This document shows positions 1 to 6,560 of a stretch of DNA of 17,580 bases, piece after piece. A program made the position numbers and the translations under genes. This DNA is from Clostridiales bacterium (GTDB taxonomy: Bacteria > Bacillota > Clostridia > Oscillospirales > CAG-272), in contig DXYE01000055.1 of assembly GCA_019415985.1 (NCBI GenBank), positions 1 through 17,580 on the forward strand, given 5' to 3'. A model generated the notes under the pieces. The model saw only the letters and a program-made list of their open reading frames with translations, did not search any database and was not told where the DNA came from. How positions within the stretch are numbered: the first letter of the stretch is position 1; each line of letters starts with the position of its first letter.

Positions 1-16
1 GTTATATAATCCATGA

Positions 17-22
17 TATAAT
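17..22 (+). promoter_or_regulatory. Possible -10 element upstream of the first gene
   Basis: TATAAT preceded by TGA gives an extended -10 (TGaTATAAT, positions 14-22). A second TATAAT lies at 5-10. The matching -35 would fall at or before the left edge, so the promoter is only half visible. It would serve the ribbon-helix-helix gene at 112 and perhaps clpB behind it. Confidence 0.35.
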
Positions 23-111
23 TATTTCATGAAAAACCGAGGTTAGGGATTTATGTCTGACAAAATGCTTCGTATGTAAATCCAATTTTAGAATGAAAGG
101 CTGGAGAAAAA

Positions 112-768
112 ATGCAAAAAAACTTATATTCGTTGATTCTATCAGAAAATGTGGTAGCAGCAGTTGACCGGCTGGCACATTCTATGAATACCAATCGCTC
201 CAATATGGTCAACCAAATATTGGCAGAATATGTTTCCTATGTTACGCCGGAAAAAAGAATGCGGCAGATTTTTCAGCGACTGGAGGCTATCCTGTCTCAG
301 GGGGGGGACTTTCAGATATTGGCACAGCCCTCGGATTCCGTATTTCAGCTAAGATCAGCCTTGGCATTTAAGTATAATCCGACGGTCCGTTACAGTGTCG
401 AGCTGTTCAGACGTACCGCTACGGGGGCAGGAGAACTCCGTGTTTCACTGCGTACGCAAAACAGCACACTCGGATTGTATATCCTTCAGTTCTTCAAGCT
501 TTGGACTAAAATAGAGCATAGTTATCGTCCTGAAACGGAAAGTGCTTTAGAAGACGGGAAGTTCGTCAAAAAACTGAATGTACACTTGCCTCAGGAAAAC
601 GCAGAAGGCGGCCCTGAGCTTTTAGCCAGCGCAATTTCAGCATATATAAATGCATTTGATTCGGCAATGAAAGCATTTTTCTATCAGATCAACAACCCAA
701 ATGCAGCGGCTGAGGAGGTAGAGCGAATTTATAAGAATTATATTGGAAGCTGCGAATATCCGATATAG
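112..768 (+). CDS. Ribbon-helix-helix domain protein of unknown function
   Basis: This is a 218-residue cytoplasmic protein. The first 45 residues look like a ribbon-helix-helix DNA-binding fold: a short strand (about residues 3-9, NLYSLIL), helix one (about 11-24), a turn with NTNRS, and helix two (about 28-42, NMVNQILAEYV). I do not recognise the remaining 170 residues. They are mixed alpha/beta, with no membrane segment and no catalytic motif I can name. The ATG at 112 follows GGAG at 103-106 with good spacing. The gene ends 78 bases before clpB on the same strand with no terminator between, so co-transcription is likely. Its neighbour suggests a regulator linked to protein quality control, but that is inference from position only. 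The N-terminal fold call is moderately safe; the function is unknown. Confidence 0.8.
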   Translation: MQKNLYSLILSENVVAAVDRLAHSMNTNRSNMVNQILAEYVSYVTPEKRMRQIFQRLEAILSQGGDFQILAQPSDSVFQLRSALAFKYNPTVRYSVELFRRTATGAGELRVSLRTQNSTLGLYILQFFKLWTKIEHSYRPETESALEDGKFVKKLNVHLPQENAEGGPELLASAISAYINAFDSAMKAFFYQINNPNAAAEEVERIYKNYIGSCEYPI

Positions 769-817
769 CGTCAGATCACAAAATGGAAGCATGATATTAA
801 TTATAAAGGAAAGGAAA

Positions 818-834
818 CCTCTCGAACAAAGAGG
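818..834 (+). promoter_or_regulatory. Small hairpin in the clpB leader, next to the ribosome binding site
   Basis: CCTCT (818-822) pairs with AGAGG (830-834) across a 7-base loop. The 3' arm runs into the G-rich AGAGGGCGGGA that must serve as the clpB ribosome binding site. No CIRCE (TTAGCACTC inverted repeat) is visible upstream, so HrcA control is not supported here. Partial masking of the site by the hairpin is possible but unproven. Confidence 0.35.
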
Positions 835-846
835 GCGGGAAGCTAT

Positions 847-3447
847 ATGAATCTGCAAAAATTCACACAAAAAAGCATAGAGGCCGTACAGGCCGCGCAG
901 AGCATGACCATAGCAAGCGGAAATCAGCAGATGGGTCAGGAGCATCTGTTGCTTGCGCTTACAGAACAGCAGAATGGCCTGATTGCCGAGCTGTTTCGCA
1001 AAGCCGGCGCATCGCCGGAATCCATTTCCGCATCTCTGCGTCAGGCTATCGAACGTTTGCCTAAGGTAAGCGGAGGCATTGAACCTGATAAAATTTATAT
1101 ATCAAGAGACGTTGAACAAGCACTGACAGAAGCGGAACGTCAGTCGGAAAAAATGAAGGATGATTTTGTTTCCGTCGAGCATATTATGCTGGGAATTCTT
1201 CAGAAACCGCAGGAGAATATCAAACGGATCCTGACGGACGCCGGGGTGACAAAGGACAGCTTTCAGAAAGTACTGAAAGTAGTAAGAGGAAACCAGCATG
1301 TGACAACGGATAACCCGGAAGGTACCTATGATGTACTGAATAAATACGGGCAGGATCTTGTGGAGCTTGCCCGCCAGCAGAAACTTGATCCTGTCATCGG
1401 CAGGGATGATGAAATTCGTAATGTGATCAGAATTCTTTCCAGAAAAACAAAAAACAATCCCTGCTTGATAGGTGAACCGGGCGTGGGTAAAACGGCCATA
1501 GCAGAAGGATTGGCACTTCGAATCGTCCGTGGAGACGTACCGGATAACCTGAAAAACAGACGGCTGTTTTCGCTGGATATGGGGGCACTGATTGCCGGTG
1601 CAAAATTCCGTGGTGAGTTTGAGGAACGTCTGAAAGCGGTTCTCAATGAAATAAAGGCAAGCGATGGCAATATCATTCTCTTCATCGACGAGCTGCATAC
1701 GATTGTCGGAGCCGGAAAAAGCGACGGCGCAATGGATGCGGGAAATCTGCTCAAGCCCATGCTGGCCAGAGGAGAACTGCATTGCATCGGTGCAACAACC
1801 CTCAATGAATACCGGCAGTATATCGAGAAGGATGCGGCACTGGAACGGCGTTTCCAGCCGGTCATGGTAGATGAGCCGACGGTTGAGGATACCATTTCCA
1901 TTCTCCGAGGATTGAAGGAACGATATGAGGTATATCATGGCGTAAAAATCCAGGACCAAGCGCTGATAGCTGCGGCTGTACTGTCCAACCGGTATATTTC
2001 CGACCGTTTTTTGCCGGATAAGGCGATCGATTTGGTTGATGAAGCATGCGCGTTGATCAAAACCGAGATCGACAGCATGCCAACGGAAATGGATGAAATT
2101 TCGCATAAAATTATGCAGTTGGAAATTGAAGAGGCTGCCTTAAAGAAGGAAAAGGATAAGCTCTCAGAAGAGCATCTGCATCAGATTCAAGAGGAATTGG
2201 CAAATGACCGCGACCGCTTTACTTCTATGAAGGCGAAATGGGAGAACGAAAAGCAGTCGATTGAAAAGGTGCAAAAGCTCCGCGAGGAAATCGAGCAGAC
2301 GAACGCGCAGATTGAACGTGCACAGAATGAATATGATCTGGGACGCGCTGCGGAATTGAAATATGGAAAACTGCCTCAGCTCCAGAAAGAACTGGCGGAG
2401 CAGGAGGCGAAAGCCGAAACCAATAAAAACACACTGCTGCGCGACCGTGTCACAGAGGAAGAGATTGCACGGATTGTAGCGAGATGGACAGGAATACCGG
2501 TCTCTAAACTTATGGAAGGGGAACGGGAAAAGCTGCTGCATCTGGATGATACGCTTCACGCACGTGTAATCGGACAGGATGAAGCGGTAGAAAAGGTGTG
2601 TGACGCCATACTCCGTTCCCGCGCAGGCATTCAGGATCCGAGACGCCCGATCGGCTCCTTCCTGTTTCTGGGACCGACCGGCGTTGGAAAAACGGAGCTG
2701 GCAAAAGCATTGGCGCAGGCGTTGTTCGACGATGAGCACAATATGGTGCGTATCGATATGAGCGAATATATGGAGAAATATTCCGTATCTCGCCTAATCG
2801 GAGCGCCCCCCGGTTACGTTGGATATGACGAAGGCGGTCAGCTAACGGAAGCTGTACGCAGAAAGCCTTACGCGGTTGTTTTGTTTGACGAGGTAGAAAA
2901 GGCGCATCCCGATGTGTTCAATGTACTGCTGCAGGTACTTGACGACGGAAGAATTACCGACAGCCAGGGAAGAACCGTTGACTTTAAAAATACCATTATC
3001 ATTATGACGTCAAACCTCGGTTCAGATATCATACTCGATGGCATAGAGAGCAACGGAGAAATCAGCACACAGGCGCGTGAAAGCGTATCCTTGCTGCTCA
3101 AACGCAGTTTCCGTCCCGAATTTCTTAACCGGTTGGATGAGATCGTATTCTACAAACCGCTGACGAAGGAGAATATTTACGGTATTGTAGATTTGCTGAT
3201 TGCTGATTTGGAAAAACGGCTGTCTGAGAAGCAGCTTCACATTACCGTGACCAATGCTGCCAAGGATTATATAATGGAACAAGGATACGATCCGGTTTAC
3301 GGCGCCCGTCCGCTAAAACGTTTTCTACAGTCACGCGTGGAGACGTTGCTGGCCAGAAAAATGATTGCTGAGGATCTGGAGCCGGGTACTCGGCTGACGG
3401 TGGATGTGGTAAACGGAAACCTTCAAGCCGAGGCATCAACTAAATAA
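847..3447 (+). CDS. clpB: ATP-dependent disaggregase ClpB (Hsp100)
   Basis: ClpB is a hexameric AAA+ machine that, with DnaK, pulls proteins out of aggregates in the cytoplasm. The 866-residue length is typical. The domains are in the expected order: N-terminal Clp repeat domain (about 1-145); first AAA+ module with Walker A GEPGVGKT (209-216), Walker B ILFIDE (277-282) and arginine finger pair at 334-335; coiled-coil middle domain (about 405-525), which separates ClpB from ClpA or ClpX; second AAA+ module with Walker A GPTGVGKT (609-616), pore loop GAPPGYVGYDEGG (652-664), Walker B VVLFDE (677-682), arginine finger R756 and sensor-2 GARPLKR (819-825). The first pore loop reads KFRGEF, with Phe254 where Tyr is usual. 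No ClpP-binding IGF/IGL loop was seen, as expected for a disaggregase. The ribosome binding site is GGGCGGGA just before the ATG. Confidence 0.97.
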   Translation: MNLQKFTQKSIEAVQAAQSMTIASGNQQMGQEHLLLALTEQQNGLIAELFRKAGASPESISASLRQAIERLPKVSGGIEPDKIYISRDVEQALTEAERQSEKMKDDFVSVEHIMLGILQKPQENIKRILTDAGVTKDSFQKVLKVVRGNQHVTTDNPEGTYDVLNKYGQDLVELARQQKLDPVIGRDDEIRNVIRILSRKTKNNPCLIGEPGVGKTAIAEGLALRIVRGDVPDNLKNRRLFSLDMGALIAGAKFRGEFEERLKAVLNEIKASDGNIILFIDELHTIVGAGKSDGAMDAGNLLKPMLARGELHCIGATTLNEYRQYIEKDAALERRFQPVMVDEPTVEDTISILRGLKERYEVYHGVKIQDQALIAAAVLSNRYISDRFLPDKAIDLVDEACALIKTEIDSMPTEMDEISHKIMQLEIEEAALKKEKDKLSEEHLHQIQEELANDRDRFTSMKAKWENEKQSIEKVQKLREEIEQTNAQIERAQNEYDLGRAAELKYGKLPQLQKELAEQEAKAETNKNTLLRDRVTEEEIARIVARWTGIPVSKLMEGEREKLLHLDDTLHARVIGQDEAVEKVCDAILRSRAGIQDPRRPIGSFLFLGPTGVGKTELAKALAQALFDDEHNMVRIDMSEYMEKYSVSRLIGAPPGYVGYDEGGQLTEAVRRKPYAVVLFDEVEKAHPDVFNVLLQVLDDGRITDSQGRTVDFKNTIIIMTSNLGSDIILDGIESNGEISTQARESVSLLLKRSFRPEFLNRLDEIVFYKPLTKENIYGIVDLLIADLEKRLSEKQLHITVTNAAKDYIMEQGYDPVYGARPLKRFLQSRVETLLARKMIAEDLEPGTRLTVDVVNGNLQAEASTK

Positions 3448-3483
3448 GTGCGATTGAGCGCAAAAACGTATTTGGGGAGCATT

Positions 3484-3684
3484 ATGAAGTACAAGGGGCT
3501 TTTTGATAAAAGGCCCCTTGTGCTTTCTGTTTTTATTACGATTCTGCTTTTGATGACCGATGTCATACTCACCGGCATCTGCATCGGATTTTTGTTCGCA
3601 AACATGGATGCACCTGCCAAAAGCACCGGTTTACTGACCTCATTGCTTTTTCGTCTCCAATATGCTATAATGTGCACGGCATAA
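3484..3684 (+). CDS. Doubtful small membrane ORF overlapping the clpB terminator
   Basis: An ATG at 3484 with GGGGAG five to ten bases upstream opens 66 codons. The product would have one long hydrophobic stretch (about residues 13-38, with LLLMTDVILTGICIGFLF) and a short polar tail. The same frame can be extended to a GTG at 3448, right after the clpB stop. Against it: codons 4-13 form the clpB terminator hairpin, and the last codons contain the -35 and -10 boxes of the next gene. The hydrophobic segment resembles the N-terminal anchor of a larger secreted protein, so it could be a remnant cut off where the following cassette begins. I treat it as probably not a functional gene. Confidence 0.2.
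   Translation: MKYKGLFDKRPLVLSVFITILLLMTDVILTGICIGFLFANMDAPAKSTGLLTSLLFRLQYAIMCTA
3491..3536 (+). terminator. Rho-independent terminator after clpB
   Basis: A long stem pairs 3492-3504 (CAAGGGGCTTTTT) with 3508-3520 (AAAAGGCCCCTTG), allowing one G-T pair, around a GAT loop. A T-rich run (TTTCTGTTTTTATT) follows. It separates clpB from the WYL promoter. Confidence 0.85.
3643..3671 (+). promoter_or_regulatory. Sigma-A promoter of the WYL/RNA-repair cassette
   Basis: The -35 is TTGCTT (3643-3648) and the -10 is TATAAT (3666-3671), with exactly 17 bases between them and a TGC extension (3663-3665). Transcription would begin near 3678, leaving a leader of about 50 bases. Confidence 0.8.
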
Positions 3685-3728
3685 AATTTTTCGATACGAC
3701 TTAAAAACGAAAAAAGGGGGTGAACAGT

Positions 3729-4982
3729 ATGTCCTCTTACAGCGAGTTGATTAAGAATTTTGAAAAGATCCGCAGCTATATGCGCGAGTTTTATGTATAC
3801 GGCTTTAAGAGCCGGGAGGATTACGACAAAAAGAGCGCACGTTCTTACGATGATGAGCGTCGCCGCATGGAAAGCTGGCTTGGCAATCATATGAGTTTTA
3901 TACGAACACCGGAAGGTAAGACCATGTTCATCTCCATTGACAGCCGGGTGTCCCATCACAATCCTCTATATAAAGCCCTGAAGGCAAAGAGCTTTACCGA
4001 CAGAGACATTACGCTTCATTTCATCCTATTCGATATTCTGCATAGCCCCGATGTGAGCCTTTCGCTGCCCGAAATTCTGAATCGACTCGATTCTTATTTG
4101 TCCGAATTTGAAGCGATGATGGTTTTCGATGAGTCAACCCTAAGAAAGAAACTAAAGGAGTACATCGAACAGGGCGTCATTACCGCTGAAAAGGTCGGCA
4201 GAAAAATGATGTACCGAAGAGCAGAGAACACCGAAATCGGAAATCTTGGTGATGTTCTGCATTATTATTCCGAGGTTGCCCCGTGCGGCGTGATCGGTTC
4301 TTTTCTTCTTGATAAAGAGGACAAGGACGGATCTCTTTTCAGTTTTAAGCATCATTACATAACCGGCGCCATAGATAGCAATGTGCTGGCAATGCTTTTT
4401 ACGGCCATGCAAAAGAAAAGCGTTGTCACCGTATCCAATTTCAGCCGACGAGCCGACGAGCCGAGAAGAAACCGAATCATTCCGCTTCGTATTTTCATCA
4501 GCGTGCAAAACGGCAGGCAATACCTTCTTGCGTATCAGCCCGACTTCAACGTGATCAAATCCTTCCGTATTGATTACCTATCGGATGTAAAAATTGAAGA
4601 ACGTACGCCCCGTTTTGATGAGCTGCGGGCTGAGCTTGTTAGGATGCAGCCGAAAATGTGGGGTGTTACCGCAAAGAAGAACCGATACGGCGAAGAGCGG
4701 GTGGAGCACGTAGATTTTACCGTAAAGATCGGTAAGGGAGAGGCATATATTATCCGCCGTCTTGAGCGAGAGAAGCGAAACGGTAAGGTAGAGAAGATTG
4801 ATGATCAAACCTGGCGTTTTACCGCCGATGTGTACGATACAAGCGAAATGATTCCGTGGATTCGCACATTCATTTGCAGAATCACGAAACTGAATTTCTC
4901 CAACCGAACTGTTGAAAATCAATTCAAGCGTGACCTTGCAGAGATGTACCGTATGTATGGTATCGGGGAGGCGGAAGTTTGA
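3729..4982 (+). CDS. WYL-domain regulator 1, with winged-helix region
   Basis: A 417-residue cytoplasmic protein, probably a ligand-responsive regulator. Residues 90-165 look like a winged helix (SLPEILNRLDSYL, then STLRKKLKEYIEQGVI, then a basic wing). Residues about 221-292 match the WYL fold: IIPLRIFISVQNGRQYLLAY followed by FRIDYLSDVKI. The 325-410 tail resembles the WCX extension found after WYL domains. WYL domains bind nucleic acid or nucleotide signals in known systems (for example PafBC and several phage-defence regulators). The ATG at 3729 is preferred over GTG at 3720, because AAGGGGGTG is then properly spaced. The gene is preceded by its own strong promoter and followed after 126 bases by a second WYL gene. 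It most likely controls the downstream RNA-repair genes. Confidence 0.88.
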   Translation: MSSYSELIKNFEKIRSYMREFYVYGFKSREDYDKKSARSYDDERRRMESWLGNHMSFIRTPEGKTMFISIDSRVSHHNPLYKALKAKSFTDRDITLHFILFDILHSPDVSLSLPEILNRLDSYLSEFEAMMVFDESTLRKKLKEYIEQGVITAEKVGRKMMYRRAENTEIGNLGDVLHYYSEVAPCGVIGSFLLDKEDKDGSLFSFKHHYITGAIDSNVLAMLFTAMQKKSVVTVSNFSRRADEPRRNRIIPLRIFISVQNGRQYLLAYQPDFNVIKSFRIDYLSDVKIEERTPRFDELRAELVRMQPKMWGVTAKKNRYGEERVEHVDFTVKIGKGEAYIIRRLEREKRNGKVEKIDDQTWRFTADVYDTSEMIPWIRTFICRITKLNFSNRTVENQFKRDLAEMYRMYGIGEAEV

Positions 4983-5068
4983 AAGATTTATCTTTTGAAG
5001 CCTGTTTTGTGCATTTCTCCGCCCAAGTGGGCAGCGATTTTGCTTGGTAATCCCCACACAATACCGAA

Positions 5069-5099
5069 AGAAGGATGCTTTCGCTACACGAAAGCTATG
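5069..5099 (+). promoter_or_regulatory. Hairpin lying between a Shine-Dalgarno site and the start of the second WYL gene
   Basis: AGAAGGA at 5069-5075 is the only good ribosome binding site here, yet the nearest in-frame ATG is at 5097. Between them GCTTTCG (5077-5083) pairs perfectly with CGAAAGC (5089-5095) across a 5-base loop. Folding brings the two sites to about two unpaired bases apart plus the helix. The pairing is plain in the sequence; that it bridges or controls translation is inference. Confidence 0.45.
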
Positions 5100-5108
5100 G
5101 TCATAGGA

Positions 5109-6020
5109 ATGATATTCAATGAGATCTATTCTGCCTACTATAATACTGTTGCAAAGGTTATTTCAGAGATCCTCGACGGGAACATTTCGGAAAAGGATCT
5201 GAACCGAATCGTTTGCGACAATGCTTTCGGTGAGAGCATACTCACCATCCTTCCATCTCTGAAAAACGGGAAGTGGCCGTTGATCAAGTCCGATATGACC
5301 ACGCCTCTGAAGCACAAGCCCTCCATGCCCCTGACGCTTATTCAAAAGCAGTGGCTGAAGGCAGTATCTCTTGACCCACGTATCAGACTTTTTGGCGTGG
5401 AATTTCATGGTCTCGACGATGTGGAACCGCTTTTCACTTCTGAGGATTACGTGGTTTACGATAAATACGGAGACGGCGATCCTTATTGGGATGAAGAATA
5501 TATTGCAAGATTTCGTACGGTTTTGTCTGCTTTGAAGAACCAGAAGCCCTTAAAAATTACAACGGTCAATCGCAGGAGCAATTTGATTTCAATGAACGTT
5601 ATGCCAACAAGATTTGAATATTCCGAAAAGGATGATAAGTTCCGATTGATCTGTACCGGATGCCGGTACGGAGGCGTTGTGAATCTTGCACGGATGGTTT
5701 CATGCGAAATTTGCACAGTCGCAGATTTTGAATGCCGTCCATCTGTCCAACCTATTAAAAAAACGATAACCCTTCGTATTCTCGATGACCGCAATGCTTT
5801 GGAACGTGCAATGCTTCACTTTGCACACTTTGAAAAGCAGGCAGAGCAAATCGACAGTACCCATTATCTTGTACGCATTCGATATGATAAAGACGATGAA
5901 ACTGAAATGGTGATTCGTATTTTGAGCTTTGGTCCGATGGTAGAGGTAATGGAGCCCGAGAGTTTCAGAAAATTGATAACGGATCGCCTACAAAGGCAGA
6001 AAAGCTGTGGACTTTTTTAA
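5109..6020 (+). CDS. WYL-domain protein 2
   Basis: A 303-residue protein counted from the ATG at 5109 (MIFNEIYSAYY); the ATG at 5097 would add four residues. A TTG at 4995 also opens the frame, but the peptide it adds does not look conserved and it has no good ribosome binding site. The N-terminal 130 residues are helical with no clear DNA-binding motif. The WYL-like core is at about 135-210: a start near LKNQKPLKITTVNRRS, the diagnostic strand MPTRFEYSEKDDKFRLI (165-181), and a closing VNLARMVSCEI. A WCX-like tail follows (about 215-295). It is much diverged from WYL protein 1, so this is not a recent duplication. Without a clear winged helix it may act as a co-sensor or partner of protein 1. 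Its stop codon lies in the loop of its own terminator. Confidence 0.82.
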   Translation: MIFNEIYSAYYNTVAKVISEILDGNISEKDLNRIVCDNAFGESILTILPSLKNGKWPLIKSDMTTPLKHKPSMPLTLIQKQWLKAVSLDPRIRLFGVEFHGLDDVEPLFTSEDYVVYDKYGDGDPYWDEEYIARFRTVLSALKNQKPLKITTVNRRSNLISMNVMPTRFEYSEKDDKFRLICTGCRYGGVVNLARMVSCEICTVADFECRPSVQPIKKTITLRILDDRNALERAMLHFAHFEKQAEQIDSTHYLVRIRYDKDDETEMVIRILSFGPMVEVMEPESFRKLITDRLQRQKSCGLF

Positions 6021-6036
6021 GTTCGCAGCTTTTTTT
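6001..6036 (+). terminator. Terminator overlapping the end of the second WYL gene
   Basis: AAAGCTGTGGAC (6001-6012) pairs with GTTCGCAGCTTT (6021-6032) with two G-T pairs around an 8-base loop, followed by a T run to 6036. The TAA stop is within the loop. It separates the two WYL genes from the RNA, slipin and rtcB part. Confidence 0.8.
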
Positions 6037-6058
6037 CCGTGTTTATTGCTTTATAAAC

Positions 6059-6067
6059 TGGTAAAAT
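6059..6067 (+). promoter_or_regulatory. Candidate extended -10 promoter for the structured RNA
   Basis: TGGTAAAAT at 6059-6067 is an extended -10; no good -35 stands at 16-18 bases (GTGTTT or TGTTTA). An alternative pairs TTGCTT (6046-6051) with TATGCT (6067-6072) at a short 15-base spacing. Either start lies between the WYL terminator and the RNA. A weak -35 would suit a promoter that needs an activator. The 8-base palindrome CTTGCAAG sits just downstream at 6071-6078. Confidence 0.4.
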
Positions 6068-6230
6068 ATGCTTGCAAGGACGCTTCAAGCGTGTGTTTGA
6101 GATCAACTTTCACCGCGGTACACCTGGCTATGCCGACGTGTATGCCAGAAGTTTCTCTTGCTCCGTGAAATCGAGAAAGAGTGAAAGCTCTCGAATCGAT
6201 GGGGTCAACTCCCCAAAAGGACCTGACAAG

Positions 6231-6301
6231 TCCGTCTAGCGCGGGTTCGAGTCCCGCCGTATGCAATGAAAGCATATCGCCAGTGGTTTGGTAGCGCCGG
6301 A
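6231..6301 (+). ncRNA. Circularly permuted tRNA-like domain (YrlA-like)
   Basis: The elements appear in permuted order. First an anticodon-stem-like strand TCCG (6231-6234), then a 6-base variable loop. Next is a perfect T-arm: GCGGG (6241-6245), the canonical 7-base loop TTCGAGT (6246-6252), and CCCGC (6253-6257). Then an acceptor-like stem GTATGC (6259-6264) is closed by loop AATGAAA onto GCATAT (6272-6277). Then a D-arm-like CGC (6278-6280) pairs with GCG (6294-6296) around CAGTGGTTTGGTA, with its GG. Last is CGGA (6298-6301), which can pair with TCCG. TTTGGTAGCGC is close to the D-arm of ordinary tRNAs. The acceptor is closed by a loop and no CCA follows, so it cannot be charged as it stands. 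The tRNA-mimic domain of bacterial Y RNAs has this arrangement. CGGA also takes part in the competing GNRA hairpin 6296-6307. Confidence 0.75.
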
Positions 6302-6474
6302 AACGGCAAAAAAGCGGTGTGCGAAAGCACGCGAGATCGTTTTTTAATCTCAAAGCAATTGCTCGGCAGAACGCGAAGGAAATATTCTTTTGTCGAAGCA
6401 ATGCACCATCTGCCTTGTCTGAGAATGGATACCGTGAATCAAACAGACAAACCAAAAGAAAGTCTTTCCGTTTG

Positions 6475-6497
6475 CTTGTGAGACCACTCAAGTTTTT
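6475..6497 (+). terminator. Terminator-like hairpin before the slipin gene (possible attenuator)
   Basis: CTTG (6475-6478) plus AG (6481-6482) pair with CTCAAG (6487-6492) with a 2-base bulge and an ACCA loop, followed by TTTTT (6493-6497). The stem is weak. It could end the RNA and let only part of the transcripts run on into slipin-rtcB. Confidence 0.4.
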
Positions 6498-6537
6498 GGC
6501 CGCAGGTCGTGCATGAGCAATTGCAAACCGTATTTTG

Positions 6538-6550
6538 ACCTTCAGGAGGT
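6538..6550 (+). promoter_or_regulatory. Ribosome binding site of the slipin gene, within a small hairpin
   Basis: AGGAGGT (6544-6550) is a near-perfect Shine-Dalgarno site ten bases before the ATG at 6561 and decides that start over the in-frame ATG at 6513. ACCT (6538-6541) can pair with AGGT (6547-6550), which would partly hide it. Confidence 0.6.
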
Positions 6551-6560
6551 ATTACATATA

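Larger units (their letters stand above)
6074..6497 (+). ncRNA. Large structured non-coding RNA of the RtcB cassette
   Basis: No convincing protein is encoded on either strand between 6021 and 6560, but the stretch is full of paired elements. A long-range helix pairs TTTGAGAT (6096-6103) with ATCTCAAA (6347-6354). Inside it: TTTCAC (6108-6113) with GTGAAA (6165-6170); CTGGC with GCCAG around 6123-6149; GNRA hairpins AGAGT-GAAA-GCTCT (6178-6191), GCCG-GAAA-CGGC (6296-6307) and GTGTGC-GAAA-GCACGC (6317-6332); TGGGG with CCCCA (6200-6215); and GGAC with GTCC (6219-6233). Outside it: GGCAGA (6365-6370) with TCTGCC (6409-6414), directly stacked on TTGTCTG (6415-6421) with CAGACAA (6444-6450). A tRNA-like domain sits in the middle. 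Ends are inferred from a possible promoter and a terminator-like hairpin. Some pairings compete, so the fold given is a proposal. Its place before slipin and rtcB matches Y RNA genes beside rtcB in other bacteria. Confidence 0.75.

Noticed and set aside
769..846. CIRCE or CtsR operator before clpB
   Set aside because: Neither TTAGCACTC/GAGTGCTAA nor the CtsR heptamer repeat is present.
1102..2106. Long minus-strand open frame within clpB
   Set aside because: Antisense shadow of a strongly conserved gene.
3423..3959. Minus-strand open frame of 178 codons
   Set aside because: It lies over the clpB terminator, the WYL promoter and the WYL gene start; it is a shadow frame.
6219..6264. An ordinary linear tRNA-Val(GAC) ending at 6264, with GGAC-CTGACAA-GTCC as anticodon arm
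   Set aside because: The arm and the T-arm look right, but no D-arm stands upstream. The only 5' acceptor match there (GCGTGTG, 6089-6095) is far away and full of G-T pairs. The D-arm and the good acceptor match lie downstream, which favours the permuted tRNA-like reading.
6074..6360. Group I intron in a tRNA
   Set aside because: GAAA hairpins suggested it, but no recognisable P7/G-binding core was seen and the tRNA parts are in permuted order.
6051..6491. Minus-strand open frame of 146 codons across the structured RNA
   Set aside because: It reads through the T-arm and all hairpins in antisense, has no ribosome binding site and no family likeness. Stable RNA genes often leave such open frames, and these get mis-annotated as proteins.
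6266..6516. Two plus-strand open frames within the structured RNA (6266-6481 and 6319-6516)
   Set aside because: Arg/Lys/Ser-rich low-likelihood peptides without Shine-Dalgarno sites, overlapping paired elements.
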